A stretch of 13,050 nt of DNA, from positions 1 to 13,050 of the forward strand of contig CAYZBF010000036.1 in assembly GCA_964476585.1 (NCBI GenBank). The letters run 5' to 3'. The notes beneath the pieces were generated by a model. It was not told where the DNA came from, made no database searches, and worked only from the letters and a program-made list of their open reading frames with translations. Below are positions 7,257 through 13,050 of this stretch, in pieces. Made by a program: the position numbers and the translations under genes. This stretch comes from CAYZBF01 sp964476585. GTDB lineage: Bacteria > Hydrothermota > UBA3072. Numbering within the stretch: position 1 is the first letter of the stretch; every line of letters begins with the position of its first letter.

Positions 7257-8087
7257 ATGAATTACGAAACTTTTTACGGCTTGGAGCGAGAACCATTTTC
7301 AGACATCCCTGATCCTGAGCTATTCTACAGTGGCCCTGAACATACCAGAGCTCTTGTCAAGTTGCTCCATGTGGTCAAAAAAGGTAGAGCGCTTGGGGTA
7401 TTAACTGGAGCTGTTGGTTGCGGTAAGACTACAATTGCAAAGAGAATTTTGACTGAGTTGGATAAGGAGGATAATTTTTATTCTGGCCTCTTGATACTGA
7501 CCCATCACGGTTTTGGAGTAGAATGGTTTACTAAAAAGTTGGGAGAACTCCTGGGCATGCGGTTTAATTCGAATGAAAGATCAGAAATGGTTACAGAAAT
7601 AATTAAGAAACTCTATGACATTTACAGGAATGGAAAACAAACAGTAATATTGATTGATGAAGCAAATAATATTACCAATTCGGAAGTGCTGGAGGAAATA
7701 AGGGGACTCTTGAATCTTGAGCTTTCGGATGAAAGGTTAATCACAATAATTTTAAGCGGTATGTACGAAATGCTTGATAAGATAAAGGATAATGCATCCC
7801 TCCTGCAAAGGATTTCTACTGTGGTGAATCTTCCGCCACTCAATTTTAATTCTACTAAAGAGTATATTAAATACAGAATTGGGCAGGCGAGAGTAAATGT
7901 GGATCTCTTCAACGAAGAAGCATATAAAATGATTTATGAATTCAGCAATGGTATTCCACGGAGAATAAATGTAATATGTGATAATGCCTTACTGGAAGGT
8001 GCCCTATTAAAAAAGAAAGTTGTGGAGGGTTCCATTTTGAAGAGAGTGGGCGAGGAACTGTTACTCAAAAGGTTAGGAAGGTATTAA
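7257..8087 (+). CDS. ExeA/GspA-like AAA+ ATPase
   Basis: The 276-residue product opens with MNYETFYGLEREPFSDIPDP, the hallmark of ExeA-type ATPases (Y-x-x-F-G-L-x-x-x-P-F-x-x-x-P-D-P). Walker A is GAVGCGKT at residues 51-58, with Lys57. Walker B is VILIDEA at 130-136, with Asp134 and Glu135. A downstream QRIS segment and GIPRRIN near residue 230 fit the sensor and lid regions. In Aeromonas, ExeA works with ExeB to place the type II secretion secretin. Related ATPases occur with exopolysaccharide export, type IV pili and Tn7-like transposition (TniB/TnsC). This protein lacks the C-terminal peptidoglycan-binding domain and membrane segment of ExeA, so it should be cytoplasmic. The ATG at 7257 is preferred; a TTG codon lies directly before it, and AGAAGGA (7247-7253) is the ribosome binding site. 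It sits between two TPR genes with 3-9 base spacers, which points to a joint complex. A transposition role is unlikely because no transposase is present. Confidence 0.85.
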   Translation: MNYETFYGLEREPFSDIPDPELFYSGPEHTRALVKLLHVVKKGRALGVLTGAVGCGKTTIAKRILTELDKEDNFYSGLLILTHHGFGVEWFTKKLGELLGMRFNSNERSEMVTEIIKKLYDIYRNGKQTVILIDEANNITNSEVLEEIRGLLNLELSDERLITIILSGMYEMLDKIKDNASLLQRISTVVNLPPLNFNSTKEYIKYRIGQARVNVDLFNEEAYKMIYEFSNGIPRRINVICDNALLEGALLKKKVVEGSILKRVGEELLLKRLGRY

Positions 8088-8090
8088 TAT

Positions 8091-10025
8091 ATGATTGGAG
8101 ATAGCCAAATAACCTCATTAAAAAATAAGGCAAATAAAGCAAAAGCAAAGGGGAATTTAGAGGAAGCTATTGAGTGTTATATGGGGATCCTCGAATTAGA
8201 CCGGAAGGATCCAAATATCCCCAAGGAGATAGGAAGTCTCTATGAAAAACTGGGCAAAAAAGATAAGGCTATTGAGTACTACTGGAAAGCAATGGACCAA
8301 TATATTGATTCAGAATATTATCAGAATGCAACTGCAATAGCCCAGATCTTACTGCGCTCCGGGGCAGATAAGCTTGATATAAAACAGGAACTTGCTGAAT
8401 TATATAAAAAGCAAGGTCTAATTGGTGATGCGGTGAGTACATTCGAAGAGGTCGCTGAACTATACAGGCAGGATGGCGATATTGAAGGAGTTTTTGAGAA
8501 TTTTAAGAAAATAATTGCATTAACACCCAAAACAGTCAGTATTCGGTTAAAGCTGATAGAAATGTACGGGAATCAGCATAAAGTTAAAGAAGTGATAAAT
8601 GAGTTATATGAGGTGAGAAATATCTATAAAGAACAGGGACGGGTTGATAAAGTAGACGAGATTGAAGCACGGATTGCTGCTCTATCCGGGAAGAAGAAAG
8701 AGGTAGAGGTAGGGAAGGGGGAGTCAGTAGTCTTTGAACAGGAAGTTATAGATCTTGGGGAGGGGGAAGACCTTAAGAAAGAACCCCTCGAGGAAGCAGT
8801 TGAATCAGAAACTATAGTTTATAATTTGGAAGAATCTTTCGCAGAAGAGGTAGAGGAAAGCGAAGAAGGAGTAGGAATAATAGAACAAGAATTAAAAGAT
8901 TTATCCAAAGAGGGTTTTGTGATTCTCGAAGAAGTGGAAGCCAAAGAAATTGAAGAAAGCATAGCAAGGTGGGATGATTGGATTAATCTTGCTGAACTCT
9001 ACTTGTCTGTAGGTTCAGAAGAGGACGCGATAGAATATTATAACAAAGCTGCAGAGGCACAGTTTAAGAAGAGAAATTATGAAAAGGCATATGAAATATA
9101 TAAAATAATTTCTGAACTTAATCCTGATGCGTTATTACATCGCCAGAAAATGGTTCAATCTGCCCTTAAGTTAAATAGCAGAGAAAAGGCCGTAGAGGCT
9201 TACGCATCTCTATACAAGTGTCTAAGTGGGAAAGGAGCAACAGAAGAGGCAAAGAAGGTACTTGAAAGGGCTAAGACGATTTCCCCTGATTCCCCGATCA
9301 TTCTTGAAATTAGCGGAGAAAAGGTTAAGACATCATTGAAGTTAGAAAAGGAGAAAGCTAAGACGGTAGATTTTGACGAATTATTTGAAGAAGAGTTAGC
9401 CAGAGAAGAAGAAACAGCAGGGCTGGGATCTGAAAAGGCGACTGACCTTGATATACTCGTAGAGCAGTTTAAAAAGCAAGCAGCTGAAGAGATCACTGTT
9501 TCTGATTACGAAGCCCATTTTGATCTTGGAATAACATATAAGGAGATGGGTTTAATCGAAGAAGCAATAGATGCATTCAAAAAAGCAATGAAAGGAGAGC
9601 GTTGGACACTGAAGTCTATTGAGATGATAGGAAAGTGCCTTGAAATTCTTGGCGATTTTGAAAAAGCAGAGAGGGTTTATCAAAACGTACTGATTTCCAA
9701 AAAGTATAACGAAGATGAAACGGTTGCCTTTGCCTATTATCTTGGTAATCTCTATGCCACGCGAAAGGACTTCAGAAAAGCGCTGGAAGAATATAACAAG
9801 GTAGTTAGAATAGATCCGGATTTCGGAGATGTGAAGGAAAGGATTGAACTGATGAATAAAGGATTGCGTGGGGATAAAGTGGAGGTGAAGGGGACCTCTA
9901 TTCTTGCTGGTATTTCAGAAGAAAGCAGTAGCCTCTGGGACTCTGTGCTTTCAGATGGAGAGAGCAAAAAACAGGAGGAAGATTCTAAAGAGAAAAAAGA
10001 AAGAGATAAGATATCCTATATTTAG
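8091..10025 (+). CDS. Large TPR-repeat protein with acidic linkers
   Basis: This 644-residue cytoplasmic-looking protein has three TPR blocks. Block one is residues 8-195, opening with ANKAKAKGNLEEAIECY and carrying pairs ending in D-P or T-P. Block two is about 293-415 (WINLAELYLSVGSEEDAIEYY). Block three is about 472-605, opening DYEAHFDLGITYKEMGLIEEAI, a form I recognise from TPR proteins of delta-proteobacterial type. Between blocks lie a strongly acidic linker (about 201-292) with short hydrophobic islands such as VVFEQ, IVYNLEE and FVILEE, and a second linker (about 416-470) containing TVDFDELFEEE. The C-terminus is a K/E-rich tail. The ATG at 8091 has AGGAAGG about nine bases upstream, inside the ATPase gene, and starts three bases after its stop. 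The gene is probably the last of the operon. Its role is unknown; a scaffold binding the adjacent ATPase and the smaller TPR protein is inferred from layout only. Confidence 0.8.
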   Translation: MIGDSQITSLKNKANKAKAKGNLEEAIECYMGILELDRKDPNIPKEIGSLYEKLGKKDKAIEYYWKAMDQYIDSEYYQNATAIAQILLRSGADKLDIKQELAELYKKQGLIGDAVSTFEEVAELYRQDGDIEGVFENFKKIIALTPKTVSIRLKLIEMYGNQHKVKEVINELYEVRNIYKEQGRVDKVDEIEARIAALSGKKKEVEVGKGESVVFEQEVIDLGEGEDLKKEPLEEAVESETIVYNLEESFAEEVEESEEGVGIIEQELKDLSKEGFVILEEVEAKEIEESIARWDDWINLAELYLSVGSEEDAIEYYNKAAEAQFKKRNYEKAYEIYKIISELNPDALLHRQKMVQSALKLNSREKAVEAYASLYKCLSGKGATEEAKKVLERAKTISPDSPIILEISGEKVKTSLKLEKEKAKTVDFDELFEEELAREEETAGLGSEKATDLDILVEQFKKQAAEEITVSDYEAHFDLGITYKEMGLIEEAIDAFKKAMKGERWTLKSIEMIGKCLEILGDFEKAERVYQNVLISKKYNEDETVAFAYYLGNLYATRKDFRKALEEYNKVVRIDPDFGDVKERIELMNKGLRGDKVEVKGTSILAGISEESSSLWDSVLSDGESKKQEEDSKEKKERDKISYI

Positions 10026-10100
10026 TTCCAAGTCAGAATAACTTCAAACTGCAAATATTCCAAAATTTTCTAAAAACCATATATATTTAAGCTAATCAAA

Positions 10101-10142
10101 TGCAAAATGAAGAATGTAAAATGCAAAGTGCAAAATGAACGC
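10101..10142. repeat. Three tandem 14-base units within an intergenic spacer
   Basis: Units TGCAAAATGAAGAA (10101-10114), TGTAAAATGCAAAG (10115-10128) and TGCAAAATGAACGC (10129-10142) follow each other directly and share a TGYAAAATG core. The surrounding convergent spacer 10026-10254 holds no gene. Other features there are two AT-only hairpins, AATTAA/TTAATT at 10200-10217 and TTGAA/TTCAA at 10232-10244. Neither is GC-rich enough to call an intrinsic terminator. A near copy of the repeat lies inverted at 12329-12352. Confidence 0.6.
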
Positions 10143-10254
10143 TGCTATATTTGATAATTATTAGTTTATAGAATATCATGGTTAAATAGATACAGTGTGA
10201 ATTAAGAATTTTTAATTTTGCATTTTTCAATTTGAATTTTTCAATAAATCAAAT

Positions 10255-12153
10255 CTAGTATTCCGCAATTATTGTTTTGTTTCTACCCTCTTCTTTAGCC
10301 ATATATAGAGCTCTATCAGCAGCAGCCACTAAATCATCCTTGTTGTCTCCATGTGCAGGACATTCAGATATTCCAATCGATACAGTTACAGATAAGTTTT
10401 TTCCCTCTGAGATAAAGAATTTCCGATTTCCTATTGTCTCGCGAAGGGATTCTGCTAGTGTATAGCACTTAACCGCAGTAGTTTTTGGAAGTATGATGGC
10501 AAATTCCTCGCCGCCATATCTGGAGAGGATATCAGAATTCCTTATCCTTTCTTTCATAAGAGAAGCAATCTCCTTAAGGACTGTATCTCCAGCTTGATGT
10601 CCATGTTTATCATTAATCCACTTAAAATTATCTATGTCGAGCATAATGAGGGAGATTGGGTCTCCGTTTCTAATGCTTTCTGCAATTTGATGATTCAACA
10701 TTTCTTGGAAAAAGCGATGATTGTAAGCATTCGTGAGTCCATCCCTTAGTGCTTTTTCCTTCTCATGGTCATATAAGATAGCCTTTTCAACTGCTGAGGC
10801 TGCAATGTCAGTAATCAAGTTTAAAACCATGAGGTCTTTTTTGCTAAATTTGCCAGCTGTATTTGATAGAAGAAGAATACCTCCATTAATATTTCCCCTG
10901 AAAGGCGAAAATAAAAGTGATTTGGCTTCAAAATTCCGTTCTTCAGGTAGTAGGATTGGCCTCTTTATCTCAGACGAGAGGTCTTCTTTGCAAAGGGAGA
11001 TAGTCTTTTGAAGAGCTAATGCAATGATACTACTTCTCAAAGGTCGGCGGTATCTTCTTCCGTCTTGTTCGGTAATATAGTATTCGTTTCCTTCCTTAAG
11101 CAAAAAAATACTCCATACATCAGGGAAACTCGTTTTAATACTATCAAAGATACTTTGGCGAACTTCATCCAGCTTTATCTCACCGGCAATCCTTTCAGTG
11201 AGATTCAGTAGTGATTGGAATCGGAACGCTTCAAGCATAGATGCATTCATGTATCGATAAAGAGAGAATAAAGTTGATAGTGTTTTAGAAATACTTTTGA
11301 GTATATTCTTATCCCGTCCGTTAAATTCAATTCTCTCTCTTCTATCCACCACTACGATTCCCTCAATCTGTCCGTTTATTTCAATTGAAGATGCAATGAA
11401 ACATTTTATGAATTCGTCATCTTTATAATATCCCAAATTCATGGATGTGTCATTATATTCATTATTTATAAGGATTCCAGAATTTCTGTAGAACCAGGAT
11501 AGTGGACCTTTTTCAATAGAGGCATTGGGATTTATGCCTCCTTTACTCTTTCCAATCTTAGCTTTGTAGATTCCTGTATTCTTATCCTTTAGTAGAATAA
11601 TTGTGCTCCAGGGCTCAAATAGTTTAAAGATTAAATCAATTGTAGAATTAAGGGTTTCTTCAAATTTATCCGATATTCGTCTTGGAAAACTTCTGGACTC
11701 GGTTATACTCTCTCTTACCACTTTTTGTTCAAAGTTAGTTGAAATAGATGTTCTATAAGTTTCCATTCCTTCTTCTTGAGTTTTGGAAAACAGGTAGATT
11801 AAGAGTGTAGAGCCATAGAATATTATATAAGGTAATAATTCAGGGGTTCTTATCAGAGAAAATAAAGGCAGAATTAACCACCATATCTTTAATTTAAACC
11901 CTCTTTCTTTTAACATGAAGAGTAATGGTATGTATGAGAAAAATAGTGGAGAAGATGGCCCTCCGGCTATCTCTATTAACAGAGCCGTACTGCAGAAGTA
12001 TAAATAAAAGGGAACTCCTTTGAATTTTATAATCGATGCAAATAGTAAAAGCACTCCGATCCATGAAATCCAAATAGGGATATTAAATGGGTGGAAAATC
12101 AAAGCTATATAACCGATAAAAACTAATCCTGCGGTATATTTTGGCCAGTGCAT
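10255..12153 (-). CDS. Membrane-anchored diguanylate cyclase with GAF-type sensor domains
   Basis: This 632-residue protein makes the second messenger cyclic di-GMP from two GTP. Residues 1 to about 125 contain five or six hydrophobic helices, a membrane anchor or sensor. Two GAF-like domains follow, about 150-310 (segment EGIVVVDRRERIEFNGRD) and 315-455 (segment GGILLLSNTAGKFSKKDL). The GGDEF domain fills about 460-632. It opens with LRDGLTNAYNHRFF, keeps the metal-binding DIDNFKWINDKHGH stretch, and has an intact active-site GGEEF at 547-551. An RNSD motif at 538-541 sits exactly five residues before it, matching the RxxD inhibitory I-site, so product feedback inhibition is expected. The ATG lies five bases after a near-consensus -10 box with no Shine-Dalgarno sequence, suggesting a leaderless mRNA. 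The signal sensed is unknown. Cyclic di-GMP commonly controls pili and secretion, but a link to the convergent TPR-ATPase cassette is only speculation. Confidence 0.93.
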   Translation of the reverse strand: MHWPKYTAGLVFIGYIALIFHPFNIPIWISWIGVLLLFASIIKFKGVPFYLYFCSTALLIEIAGGPSSPLFFSYIPLLFMLKERGFKLKIWWLILPLFSLIRTPELLPYIIFYGSTLLIYLFSKTQEEGMETYRTSISTNFEQKVVRESITESRSFPRRISDKFEETLNSTIDLIFKLFEPWSTIILLKDKNTGIYKAKIGKSKGGINPNASIEKGPLSWFYRNSGILINNEYNDTSMNLGYYKDDEFIKCFIASSIEINGQIEGIVVVDRRERIEFNGRDKNILKSISKTLSTLFSLYRYMNASMLEAFRFQSLLNLTERIAGEIKLDEVRQSIFDSIKTSFPDVWSIFLLKEGNEYYITEQDGRRYRRPLRSSIIALALQKTISLCKEDLSSEIKRPILLPEERNFEAKSLLFSPFRGNINGGILLLSNTAGKFSKKDLMVLNLITDIAASAVEKAILYDHEKEKALRDGLTNAYNHRFFQEMLNHQIAESIRNGDPISLIMLDIDNFKWINDKHGHQAGDTVLKEIASLMKERIRNSDILSRYGGEEFAIILPKTTAVKCYTLAESLRETIGNRKFFISEGKNLSVTVSIGISECPAHGDNKDDLVAAADRALYMAKEEGRNKTIIAEY

Positions 12154-12158
12154 ATTAA

Positions 12159-12187
12159 AATATAAAAGTCTTATTTCAAATTGTCAA
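12159..12187 (-). promoter_or_regulatory. Promoter of the diguanylate cyclase, leaderless geometry
   Basis: Read on the minus strand, -35 TTGACA (12182-12187) and -10 TATATT (12159-12164) are 17 bases apart. Five bases (12154-12158) separate the -10 box from the ATG at 12151-12153, so the transcript would begin at about the start codon. No ribosome binding site fits in this space. Confidence 0.7.
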
Positions 12188-12328
12188 GTATCGGCGAAGA
12201 AAGTAAATGGGTAAATGAATAGATGAGTAAACCAGCTTTTCTAATCTTTTCTCTTCTAATCCATAATTTTAAACCGAACTCAGAACATATCCACTCTCAC
12301 TCGTCTTCTGTCTTTAGTTATTTTAAAT

Positions 12329-12352
12329 TTTGCATTTTGCAATCTTCATTTT
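12329..12352. repeat. Inverted dispersed copy of the TGYAAAATG repeat
   Basis: The reverse complement of this 24-base stretch matches bases 10104-10127 at 22 of 24 positions, counted by eye. It starts with AAAATGAAGATTGC. It lies in a gene-free spacer, so it is a second copy of a short dispersed intergenic element in the opposite orientation. Confidence 0.6.
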
Positions 12353-12418
12353 TTCTGCCTGTGCGTGTCCGCACTCTGACAGGCAATGGAGCAAAGCGAC
12401 TGTCTCTGTGGCAGAAAA
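12351..12418. other. Structured intergenic element with nested inverted repeats
   Basis: A perfect 9-base outer stem pairs TTTTCTGCC (12351-12359) with GGCAGAAAA (12410-12418). Inside are a 5-base stem GTGCG/CGCAC (12361-12365 and 12370-12374) with loop TGTC, and a second stem GACAG/CTGTC (12378-12382 and 12400-12404). Together they could fold as a three-way junction. The element is clearly more GC-rich than the AT-rich spacer around it and directly follows the dispersed repeat. It could be a non-coding RNA, a palindromic mobile repeat or a terminator-like structure; the sequence does not decide. The open frame across it does not look like a protein gene. Confidence 0.45.
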
Positions 12419-12452
12419 GGGTTGCTTAAAGTGTATTAATAAAAGTAAGGGG

Positions 12453-12480
12453 TTGACAAATATGTTTGGAACAGTATTAT
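12453..12480 (+). promoter_or_regulatory. tRNA-Ala promoter
   Basis: The -35 box TTGACA (12453-12458) is a perfect consensus, and the -10 box TATTAT (12475-12480) follows after 16 bases. The mature tRNA-Ala begins at 12486, only five bases after the -10 box. The transcript would therefore have almost no 5' leader for RNase P to remove. The discriminator is AT-rich, unlike many stable-RNA promoters. Confidence 0.65.
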
Positions 12481-12485
12481 AAAAT

Positions 12486-12558
12486 AGGGCAGTAGCTCAA
12501 TTGGAAGAGCACCTCCCTCGCACGGAGGAGGTCGGCGGTTCAAATCCGCTCTGCTCCA
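12486..12558 (+). tRNA. tRNA-Ala(CGC)
   Basis: The cloverleaf is complete. The D stem is GCTC/GAGC. The anticodon stem CCTCC/GGAGG encloses loop CTCGCAC, giving anticodon CGC for alanine codon GCG. The T arm has loop TTCAAAT. The G3-T70 wobble pair, the identity element of alanine tRNA, is present, and the discriminator is A. The end pair is odd: A1 opposite C72 does not match, where G1 would be expected. The 3' end runs into the sequence gap, so an encoded CCA cannot be judged. Confidence 0.9.
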
Positions 12559-12559
12559 G

Positions 12560-12633
12560 NNNNNNNNNNNNNNNNNNNNNNNNNNNNNNNNNNNNNNNNN
12601 NNNNNNNNNNNNNNNNNNNNNNNNNNNNNNNNN
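12560..12633. other. Assembly gap of 74 undetermined bases
   Basis: The bases are N throughout. The gap begins one base after the discriminator of tRNA-Ala and ends just before the second base of tRNA-Thr(TGT), so the join rests on scaffolding and its true length is unknown. Additional tRNA genes could be hidden here, or the tRNA-Ala side could belong elsewhere. Confidence 0.98.
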
Positions 12634-12704
12634 CTGGTGTAACTCAGGGGTAGAGTAACTGATTTGTAATCAGTTTGTCGGGGGTTCGAATCCCTCCACC
12701 AGCT
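12634..12704 (+). tRNA. tRNA-Thr(TGT), first base in the gap
   Basis: Acceptor bases 2-7 (CTGGTG) pair with CACCAG, and the missing first base should be G opposite C72. The anticodon stem ACTGA/TCAGT encloses TTTGTAA with anticodon TGT. The T loop is TTCGAAT. CCA is not encoded. It holds the position of E. coli thrU in the tRNA-tufB operon. Confidence 0.93.
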
Positions 12705-12722
12705 TTGAGGGAAAGATTTGCC

Positions 12723-12804
12723 GGGGAGGTTCCCGAGTGGCCAAAGGGGACGGACTGTAAATCCGTTGGCAACGCCTTCGTTGGTTCGAATCCAGCCCTC
12801 CCCA
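12723..12804 (+). tRNA. tRNA-Tyr(GTA)
   Basis: The acceptor GGGGAGG pairs perfectly with CCTCCCC. The anticodon loop CTGTAAA gives anticodon GTA. The long variable arm around TGGCAACGCCTTCG is the class II feature of bacterial tyrosine tRNAs. The discriminator is A and CCA is not encoded. It lies 18 bases after tRNA-Thr and three before tRNA-Gly, matching E. coli tyrU in order. Confidence 0.96.
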
Positions 12805-12807
12805 TGT

Positions 12808-12880
12808 GCGGGAGTAGCTCAGCTGGAAGAGTTACGGCCTTCCAAGCCGTTGGTCGCGGGTTCGAATCCCGTCTCCCGCT
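12808..12880 (+). tRNA. tRNA-Gly(TCC)
   Basis: The acceptor GCGGGAG pairs with CTCCCGC. The anticodon stem ACGGC/GCCGT encloses CTTCCAA with anticodon TCC. The T loop is TTCGAAT and the discriminator T is typical for glycine. CCA is not encoded. It corresponds in order to E. coli glyT. Confidence 0.96.
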
Positions 12881-12886
12881 TATAAT

Positions 12887-12959
12887 GCCCATGTAGCTCA
12901 GTGGGTAGAGCACATCCTTGGTAAGGATGAGGTCACCGGTTCAAATCCGGTCGTGGGCT
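12887..12959 (+). tRNA. tRNA-Thr(GGT)
   Basis: The acceptor GCCCATG pairs with CGTGGGC, including one T-G wobble. The anticodon stem CATCC/GGATG encloses TTGGTAA with anticodon GGT. The T loop is TTCAAAT. CCA is not encoded. It is the last tRNA before tuf, the position of E. coli thrT. Confidence 0.96.
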
Positions 12960-13007
12960 TTTCTAAAGGAAAGTGGAAATAATTTTAAGGAAACGTAGGA
13001 GGTATAG

Positions 13008-13050
13008 ATGGCAAGGGAGAAATTTAAGAGGACAAAGCCGCATTTAAATG
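13008..13050 (+). CDS. tuf: Elongation factor Tu, first 14 codons (3' part outside window)
   Basis: The visible start MAREKFKRTKPHLN matches the conserved beginning of bacterial EF-Tu (MAxExFxRxKPHxN), which continues into the G1 GTP-binding loop beyond the window. The ATG is preceded by a strong ribosome binding site, AGGAGG (12997-13002), five bases upstream. EF-Tu carries aminoacyl-tRNA to the ribosome. The gene follows tRNA-Thr(GGT) by 48 bases with no terminator between, so it is very likely co-transcribed with the four upstream tRNAs, as in the E. coli tufB operon. The G domain lies outside, so identification rests on the N-terminus and context. Confidence 0.93.
   Translation, partial: MAREKFKRTKPHLN

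Noticed and set aside
7257..8087. Transposition ATPase of the TniB/TnsC type
   Set aside because: The N-terminal FYGLEREPF pattern is typical of ExeA-type proteins, and no transposase, transposon ends or TniQ-like gene is nearby.
10101..10142. CRISPR array
   Set aside because: The units are 14 bases, directly adjacent without spacers, and only three in number; no cas gene is present.
12223..12429. A 68-codon plus-strand open frame between the cyclase gene and tRNA-Ala
   Set aside because: It has no ribosome binding site, crosses the dispersed repeat and the structured inverted-repeat element, and its translation shows no protein-like pattern.
12644..12913. Open frames of 89 codons (minus) and 73 codons (plus, 12675-12896) across the tRNA cluster
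   Set aside because: They lie entirely over recognisable tRNA genes. Such translations (for example GRGFESRLP) are well-known artefacts of tRNA sequence.

Overview
The window looks like a piece of a bacterial chromosome, moderately AT-rich (estimated by eye, not counted). It probably comes from an uncultivated or poorly characterised Gram-negative-type lineage. The reasons are standard sigma70-type promoter boxes, bacterial tRNA genes without encoded CCA ends, a tRNA-tuf operon of the type known from E. coli, and AT-rich intergenic repeats of a kind I associate with candidate-phylum metagenome assemblies. The lineage guess is inference. A run of 74 undetermined bases (12560-12633) shows this is a draft scaffold.

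Layout. 1-963 (+) is the 3' end of an amino-acid permease (APC superfamily) fused to a PTS EIIA-type domain. 964-1255 is a repeat-rich spacer ending in the tldD promoter. 1256-3987 (+) is a translationally coupled tldD-tldE (pmbA) pair encoding a zinc protease complex. 4042-4980 (-) is an exported seven-bladed LVIVD-repeat beta-propeller protein. It is divergent from hutI (5069-6289, imidazolonepropionase). Head-to-tail with hutI follows a tight cassette: a TPR protein (6255-7247), an ExeA-like AAA+ ATPase (7257-8087) and a large TPR protein (8091-10025). A spacer with short tandem repeats (10026-10254) separates this from a convergent membrane-anchored GAF-GAF-GGDEF diguanylate cyclase (10255-12153, -). 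A 332-base spacer then holds the cyclase promoter, a dispersed repeat, a structured GC-richer element and a strong promoter. It leads into tRNA-Ala(CGC), the gap, tRNA-Thr(TGT), tRNA-Tyr(GTA), tRNA-Gly(TCC), tRNA-Thr(GGT) and the first codons of tuf (EF-Tu).

How the parts work together. The tRNA-tuf block is the classical translation operon, in the same order as E. coli thrU-tyrU-glyT-thrT-tufB. The TPR-ATPase-TPR cassette resembles accessory parts of secretion or type IV pilus machines (ExeA/GspA-like ATPase plus TPR scaffolds), but no secretin, pilin or PilB/PilT-type gene is visible, so its job is unknown.

The most unusual signal is promoter geometry. For the LVIVD gene, hutI and the diguanylate cyclase, a near-consensus -35/-10 pair with a 17-base spacer ends only 5-6 bases before the ATG, with no Shine-Dalgarno sequence. 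This predicts leaderless mRNAs. The tRNA-Ala promoter sits equally close to the mature tRNA 5' end. In contrast, tldD has a normal leader and a good ribosome binding site, and tuf has a good ribosome binding site, so the organism seems to use both modes.
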